From: Streptomyces geranii
GTDB taxonomy: Bacteria > Actinomycetota > Actinomycetes > Streptomycetales > Streptomycetaceae
Assembly (NCBI RefSeq): GCF_002954775.1
Contig: NZ_PJME01000038.1
Location: 32,034-96,033 of the forward strand
Direction of reading: 5' to 3'
DNA: 64,000 bases
A program made the position numbers and the translations under genes. The stretch's first letter is position 1. Each line of letters opens with the position of its first letter. This document shows, piece by piece, positions 59,605 through 64,000 of this stretch. The notes under the pieces were generated by a model, which saw nothing but the letters and a program-made list of their open reading frames with translations, did no database searches and was not told where the DNA came from.

Positions 59605-62193
59605 TCACTCGTGCGCGGAGTCGAGTTGCCAGACCGTCGCCTCGTCCAGCCTCGTCGAGCCGTTCTCCGCGAAGATCTGCACTCCCTGGCTGGCCGGGTC
59701 GGGGAAGATCTGGTCGGTGATGACGGCCTCGCCGTTGCCGCCGAAGACCTCCACCGACGACCAGTCGACGAGGATCCGCAGCTTCACCTTGCCGTTCTCC
59801 GCCTTCAGCGGCGCGGTCTGTACGCCCGGGAAGGTGGCGTTGAAGTCGACGGCGCCGGAGTGGGTGCGGTCGACGTACAGCTCCTGGGTCGTGGTGTCGT
59901 AGCCGATGACCGTCTCCTCGCCGTAGGCGCCGGTGCGCACCTTCAGGCCGAAGCGGTCGGCGTCCTCGACGGAGAACGTCGCCTCTATGTCCAGGGCCTT
60001 GCCCTCGGCCGCCGGGCCGATCAGGGGCTCGGCGGTGTTCGCGACCGTGACGCCGGTCGCGGTCGCCGGGGCCGGCTTCCGGAGGGACTCCAGGGTGCTC
60101 ACCGGCTCGCTGGTCAGCCGGACCTGGCCGTCGACCGTACGCAGGGCCATCTCCCGGGGGACGCTCTGCGCGCCGCGCCAGGGGGAGGTGGGGACCGCGC
60201 CGGCGTAGTCCCAGTTGTTCATCCAGCCGATCATGTACCGCTTGCCGTCCGGCGCGTCCTCCCAGGACACCGCCGCGTAGTAGTCCTTGCCGTAGTCCGC
60301 CCAGTCCGCGCGCTGCACCACTGACTTGGCCGGGGTGTCCGCCTTCGTGAACCGGTCGGCCAGGATGTGGCCCCAGCCGGTGGTGTTCATGTCGACCAGT
60401 TGGACGCGTGCCTGCTTGCCCGCGTACGGGCGCAGGTCGAAGGAGGCCCAGTCGAGGGTCTCGCTGTCCGTGCCCGTGACGCTCCGGACGACCTTGCCGT
60501 CGACGATCAGGTTGACGGACGTCTCCTGGGTGACGGGGCGGGCCCTGGTGTCGGAGAGCATGATGTGGTCGACGTTCAGGTGGCCCCAGCCGCCGGTGTT
60601 GTCGTCGATGATCCTGATCCGCGCCTTCCTGCCCGCGAGGGATCTGACGTCCCAGGAGGCCCAGTCGAGTGCCTCGCGGTTCTGTCCGGTGGTGCTGCGG
60701 ACCACCTGGCCGTCGATGAGGAGTTCGATCGCGGTCCGGTTGTCGGAGGTTGCGGAGGTGGCAGTTGTGGCGGTGGTGGCGGGGTGATTGCCGCCTCCCA
60801 CAAGGAAGTTGACGTACGCCTTGTCTATCGTGAACTCGGGTGAGGTCAGCGTGCCGGTCGTCGTGTCGCCGTTCAGGTAGGTGTTGACCAGGCCTGCGCC
60901 CAGGAAGCCGGAGACCGACTGCTGGTCGGGGAGGGTGCCGGTGGCCGGTGCGGTGCCGAAGGCGTTTCCGGTTGTCGTCCAGGCGCCGTAGGTGCCGCCC
61001 TCGAAGTCCGCGAGGAGTGTGCCCTCGGGCGGGTCCTCCCGTTCCAGAGCCGTCGCGTCCGTGTGCGGGTGCCTGCCGCCGCCCACCTTGAAGTTGAGGT
61101 AGTCGCTGTCGACGGTGAAGGGGGGCGAGGTCAGGGTGCCGGTGGAGGCATCGCCCGCGTGGAAGCTGTTGGCGAAGCCACTGCCCTCGAAGCCGTCCAC
61201 CGGGGTCTGGCCGTCCACCGCGCCGGTCGCCGGGCCGGTACCGAAGGCGGTGCCGGTCGTCGTCCAGCCGCCGTAGGTACCGCCCTCGAAGTCCTGCGTC
61301 ACCGTGCCTGCGGGCGGGGTGTACGTGCCCTTGTCGTCGGCGGTGAACCTCGTGCCGTCGAAGTCGCCGAGGAAGTACTGGGCGGCCGAACCGCCCGCGA
61401 CACCACCGGGGTTGATGTTGACGACGAGGACCCACTTGATCCTCGTGGGGTCGCCGTCGACCGCGAGCGGGAACAGGTCAGGGCACTCCCAGACCCCGCC
61501 CGTCGCACCCGCGGGCCCGAACTCGCTCTGCTGCTGCCAGTCCTTGAGGTTCTTGGACGTGTAGAAGCGCACCTTGTGCTCGGCGGACAGCGACACCGTC
61601 ATCAGCCAGCTCTTCGTCGGCGCGTACCACTGGACCTTGGGGTCGCGGAAGTCCCTGGAGCCGATGTCGAGGACGGGGTTGCCCTGGTACTTCGTCCAGG
61701 TGCGGCCCCGGTCGGTGCTGTAGGCGAGCGACTGGGACTGGATGCCTGTTGTGTTGTTGTGGCTCGTGTAGATCGCCACCATCGCCGGGTTCGCCGTCGT
61801 GCCGAAGCCGGTCGTGTTGTCCCGGTCGACGACCGCGCTGCCGGAGAACACCATCTCGTCGGCGTCGTGCGAGAGGGCGAGCGGCAGTTCCGTCCAGTGC
61901 ACCAGGTCAGCGCTCACCGCGTGGCCCCAGGACATGTCTCCCCATGAGTCGCCGCTGGGGTTGTACTGGTAGAAGAGGTGGTATTCGCCCTCGTAGTACA
62001 CGAGTCCGTTGGGGTCGTTCATCCAGTTCCGCTCCGGCGTGAAGTGGAACTGGGGCCGGTAGGTCTCGGTGTACGGCGGTGTGTCGGCGGCCACGGCCCG
62101 GGGGGCGAGCGGGGCTGCGGACAGGGCGCAGGCGGTCGCCATCGCCGCGATCATCCGGGTGCGGGCATGCCGGGGTACGCGTCCAGCGCTCAT
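59605..62193 (-). CDS. Secreted GH32 fructan hydrolase (levanase/inulinase-like) with nested inserts
   Basis: An 862-residue exported family 32 enzyme cleaving beta-fructofuranosyl links. The signal peptide is within residues 1-36. The nucleophile Asp is in NWMNDPNGLVYY near 55, the RDP stabiliser in DFRDPKVQW near 179, and the acid/base Glu in WECPDL near 235. After residue 290 the propeller is interrupted by about 330 residues of beta-sandwich modules, and it resumes at DYYAAVSWEDAPDGKRYMIG near 635. A C-terminal sandwich ends the protein. I start at ATG 62191-62193 with AGGAG upstream; the frame is open to 62508 but includes operator DNA. It is divergent from a sugar-binding protein and shares its operators. 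Confidence 0.95.
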   Translation of the reverse strand: MSAGRVPRHARTRMIAAMATACALSAAPLAPRAVAADTPPYTETYRPQFHFTPERNWMNDPNGLVYYEGEYHLFYQYNPSGDSWGDMSWGHAVSADLVHWTELPLALSHDADEMVFSGSAVVDRDNTTGFGTTANPAMVAIYTSHNNTTGIQSQSLAYSTDRGRTWTKYQGNPVLDIGSRDFRDPKVQWYAPTKSWLMTVSLSAEHKVRFYTSKNLKDWQQQSEFGPAGATGGVWECPDLFPLAVDGDPTRIKWVLVVNINPGGVAGGSAAQYFLGDFDGTRFTADDKGTYTPPAGTVTQDFEGGTYGGWTTTGTAFGTGPATGAVDGQTPVDGFEGSGFANSFHAGDASTGTLTSPPFTVDSDYLNFKVGGGRHPHTDATALEREDPPEGTLLADFEGGTYGAWTTTGNAFGTAPATGTLPDQQSVSGFLGAGLVNTYLNGDTTTGTLTSPEFTIDKAYVNFLVGGGNHPATTATTATSATSDNRTAIELLIDGQVVRSTTGQNREALDWASWDVRSLAGRKARIRIIDDNTGGWGHLNVDHIMLSDTRARPVTQETSVNLIVDGKVVRSVTGTDSETLDWASFDLRPYAGKQARVQLVDMNTTGWGHILADRFTKADTPAKSVVQRADWADYGKDYYAAVSWEDAPDGKRYMIGWMNNWDYAGAVPTSPWRGAQSVPREMALRTVDGQVRLTSEPVSTLESLRKPAPATATGVTVANTAEPLIGPAAEGKALDIEATFSVEDADRFGLKVRTGAYGEETVIGYDTTTQELYVDRTHSGAVDFNATFPGVQTAPLKAENGKVKLRILVDWSSVEVFGGNGEAVITDQIFPDPASQGVQIFAENGSTRLDEATVWQLDSAHE

Positions 62194-62288
62194 GGGGTCT
62201 CCTGTGCTGCGGCCGTCCGGGCGGCGAAGCCTGGTGCCCGGCGCGGATTCGGCCGAAAGCAGGGCGGATCCGACCGAAAAGGTGACGC

Positions 62289-62320
62289 CTTGGCGACGCC
62301 GTCGTCCACGACGTCGCCAA
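62289..62320. promoter_or_regulatory. Inverted repeat in the GH32 leader
   Basis: CTTGGCGACG and CGTCGCCAAG form a perfect 10-bp stem with a 12-base loop between the operators and the GH32 start. It could be a leader hairpin or a second operator type. Confidence 0.5.
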
Positions 62321-62324
62321 GGAG

Positions 62325-62354
62325 TGTCATCGTTGACTTGTGTCATCGATGACA
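62325..62354. promoter_or_regulatory. Two LacI-type operators on the GH32 side
   Basis: TGTCATCGTTGACT (62325-62338) and the perfect palindrome TGTCATCGATGACA (62341-62354) are adjacent and about 16 bp apart centre to centre. They match the consensus of the two sites at 62522-62552. The central CG with AT-rich arms is typical of LacI-family operators. Confidence 0.75.
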
Positions 62355-62521
62355 ACGAGTGGCCCGATGATGGAGCCAATCCGGCCGGTGCGTCAACGGT
62401 TCGGCCGCGATCTCCTGTTGGGCCACCGGAGTGGGCGGTGGTCGCGGAGGTTTGCCGATTTGTGACGAGCGCAGGGCATTGACGTTTCCGGGAAGCGGAG
62501 TCCATCATCCTCGCCAGGCAG

Positions 62522-62552
62522 TGTCAACGATGACATAAGTCAACGATGACAT
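62522..62552. promoter_or_regulatory. Two LacI-type operators on the binding-protein side
   Basis: TGTCAACGATGACA (62522-62535) and AGTCAACGATGACA (62538-62551) lie 61-91 bp before the binding-protein start, again about 16 bp apart. With the pair at 62325 they suggest coordinate fructan control, with looping over about 200 bp possible. The regulator gene is not in the window. Confidence 0.75.
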
Positions 62553-62612
62553 CCCGGGGCGGCATGCTCCGATCCCAACTCCCTGCCGCTCGCTATCCCA
62601 CAGGAGTCGATC

Positions 62613-63641
62613 ATGTCTCGCACCACGCGCCTGTCCTCCTCCCTCCTCAGAGCCGCCGCGGTCACGGGTGTCGCGGCGCTCACCATGACGGCCTGCGGGT
62701 CCGGCTCCGGATCGGGCTCGTCGGGTTCCGGCTCGGGCTCGGGCTCGGGTGAGGTCAAGGTCGGGCTGATCACCAAGACCGACACCAACCCGTTCTTCGT
62801 GAAGATGAAGGAGGGCGCGGAGCAGGCCGCCAAGGAGAACGGCGCCCAACTGTCCACCGCCGCGGGCAAGTTCGACGGGGACAACGCCGGGCAGGTCACC
62901 GCCATGGAGAACATGGTCGCCGCCGGGGTCAAGGGCATCCTGATCACCCCGAGCGACTCCAAGGCGATCGTGCCCGCGATCGAGAAGGCCCGCGCCAAGG
63001 GCGTACTGGTCATCGCCCTGGACACCCCGACCGACCCGGAGAGCGCGGTGGACGCCCTCTTCGCCACCGACAACCTCAAGGCCGGTGAGCTGATCGGCGA
63101 GTACGCCAAGGCCGCGATGGCCGGCAAGACGGCGAAGATCGCGGCGCTCGACCTCGCGCCGGGTGTCTCCGTCGGCGTGCAGCGTCACGACGGTTTCCTG
63201 AAGGGCTTCGGCGCGACGGACAAGGACGTCGTGTGCGCCCAGGACACGGGCGGCGACCAGGCCAAGGGCCAGACGGCGATGGAGAACTGTCTCCAGAAGG
63301 AGCCGGACATCAACGTCGTCTACACCATCAACGAGCCTGCGGCGCTGGGGGCTTACACCGCGCTGAAGGCGAAGGGCCGGGAGAAGGACGTACTGATCGT
63401 CTCCGTCGACGGCGGCTGCACCGGGACGGAGGCGGTCAAGGAGGGGAAGATCGCGGCGACTTCGCAGCAGTATCCGTTGAAGATGGCGGCGGAGGGTGTC
63501 AAGGCGGTGGTGGCGTACGCCAAGGACGGGACGAAGGCGTCCGGATACACGGACACCGGGGTCACGTTGATCAGCGACAAGGCGCAGGGTGGGGTTGCGT
63601 CGAAGGACACGGCGTACGGCTTGGAGAACTGCTGGGGGTGA
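62613..63641 (+). CDS. Sugar ABC importer substrate-binding lipoprotein (RbsB/FrcB type)
   Basis: A 342-residue periplasmic-binding-protein-like lipoprotein of the pentose/fructose class. The signal peptide ends in the lipobox TMTAC near residue 27. It is followed by an unusual Gly-Ser repeat linker (about residues 29-45), then VGLITKTDTNPFFVKMKEGA, MVAAGVKGILITPSDSKAIV, and VVYTINEPAALGAYTALKA. Its position beside the GH32 enzyme, with shared operators, suggests it binds fructose or fructo-oligosaccharides released outside. The permease and ATPase genes probably follow beyond the window. Confidence 0.93.
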   Translation: MSRTTRLSSSLLRAAAVTGVAALTMTACGSGSGSGSSGSGSGSGSGEVKVGLITKTDTNPFFVKMKEGAEQAAKENGAQLSTAAGKFDGDNAGQVTAMENMVAAGVKGILITPSDSKAIVPAIEKARAKGVLVIALDTPTDPESAVDALFATDNLKAGELIGEYAKAAMAGKTAKIAALDLAPGVSVGVQRHDGFLKGFGATDKDVVCAQDTGGDQAKGQTAMENCLQKEPDINVVYTINEPAALGAYTALKAKGREKDVLIVSVDGGCTGTEAVKEGKIAATSQQYPLKMAAEGVKAVVAYAKDGTKASGYTDTGVTLISDKAQGGVASKDTAYGLENCWG

Positions 63642-63748
63642 GGCCTTGAGGGCCTCTCGGCGGGCGGGCGGGCGGCCCGCTTCGCTGGTCGGAGACGGGG
63701 GTTGAGGGCTTCGCGGGAGGCTCCGCTGGGTGGACGTGGTGATTTGCC

Positions 63749-63805
63749 GCGGGTCCGGTGGGGGCTGGTCGCGCAGTTCCCCGCGCCCCTGTCGGGGCGC
63801 TTCCG
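63749..63805 (+). terminator. Hairpin inside a common Streptomyces intergenic motif
   Basis: GGTCGCGCAGTTCCCCGCGC is followed by a perfect 7-bp stem, GCGCCCC-TGTC-GGGGCGC (63783-63800). This phrase is one I remember from many Streptomyces intergenic regions. It lies about 110 bp after the binding-protein stop. Confidence 0.55.
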
Positions 63806-63879
63806 CGCACCCGACTTGCCGGGCCGTTCCCGTCCGCCGTCCCCGTCTCCCCTCCCCCGTCTCCCTCACCCACCTCCGT

Positions 63880-64000
63880 CCTCCGCCCCCGCCCCCGCCC
63901 GCGTCTCCCGCCCCCTGCACCCTGCACCCTGCACCCGCCCCAACCCCAACCCCACGCCCGCCCTCACCCCACCCCCACGCCCACCCTCACCCCACCCCCA
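63880..64000 (+). repeat. Pyrimidine-rich low-complexity tract
   Basis: Repeats of CCCTGCA, CCCCAAC and CACCCCCACGCC run to the window edge, with almost no purine other than A and scattered G. No gene is visible in 63642-64000. Confidence 0.7.

Noticed and set aside
1..64000. CRISPR array
   Set aside because: No series of identical 25-40-bp repeats with regular unique spacers was seen, and no cas genes are present.

Overview
The window reads as an actinomycete chromosome, almost certainly Streptomyces. It is GC-rich, codons end mostly in G or C, there are many GTG starts, and the gene content is typical: TetR, PadR, AraC and ECF regulators, a SecDF fusion, glycoside hydrolases and ABC importers. 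Nothing in the window names the species. Because of the high GC3, most long antisense reading frames are shadows and are left out.

Left part (1-10.9 kb). A short-chain dehydrogenase and a GH36 alpha-galactosidase are intact. They are followed by a 4-kb graveyard on the minus strand: an IS5-type transposase, an Old Yellow Enzyme, an epoxide-hydrolase-like protein and the C-terminus of an alpha-L-rhamnosidase, all broken. A TetR gene and a quinone-oxidoreductase-like gene remain intact there. Next come two divergent genes that look like defence: an OLD-family ATPase/TOPRIM nuclease and a sulfur-binding-domain plus HNH restriction enzyme predicted to cut phosphorothioated DNA.

Middle part (10.9-43.6 kb). 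The main structural feature is five direct copies of the 3' end of what looks like a tRNA-Gly(CCC) gene, near 10.87, 29.29, 35.83, 39.52 and 43.59 kb. None has the 5' half of the tRNA. Four are followed or preceded by matching flanks: a transcription terminator on the right, and on the left a conserved arm containing GTGCCC(A/G)TA repeats. An integrase relic lacking its catalytic core abuts the first copy. I read these as stacked attachment sites left by integrative elements, so the DNA between them forms cassettes. Cassette 1 (18 kb) holds an ECF sigma/cupin/DUF6069 operon, a TetR-controlled MFS and SDR/hydrolase group, an SDR-TetR pair, rarA, two YjbR genes, and an esterase-oxidoreductase-NTF2-VOC operon. 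Cassette 2 holds a PadR-regulated FtsX-type ABC system and a PIN fragment. Cassette 3 holds only one large secreted FG-GAP protein. Cassette 4 holds a STAND-like TPR ATPase and a VapBC toxin-antitoxin pair.

Right part (43.6-64 kb). A membrane-anchored helix-turn-helix protein and a secreted DUF4232 protein come first, then a decayed second copy of vapBC, a SecDF fusion, a large secreted alpha/beta hydrolase and a complete dipeptide-type ABC importer operon. The double ATPase of that importer carries a 177-bp in-frame insertion of a miniature inverted-repeat element, which has become a 59-residue linker. GNAT and quinol-monooxygenase-like genes follow. The window ends with a divergent fructan pair: a GH32 levanase/inulinase-like enzyme with nested duplicated insert domains, and a sugar-binding lipoprotein. 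They share four copies of a LacI-type operator.
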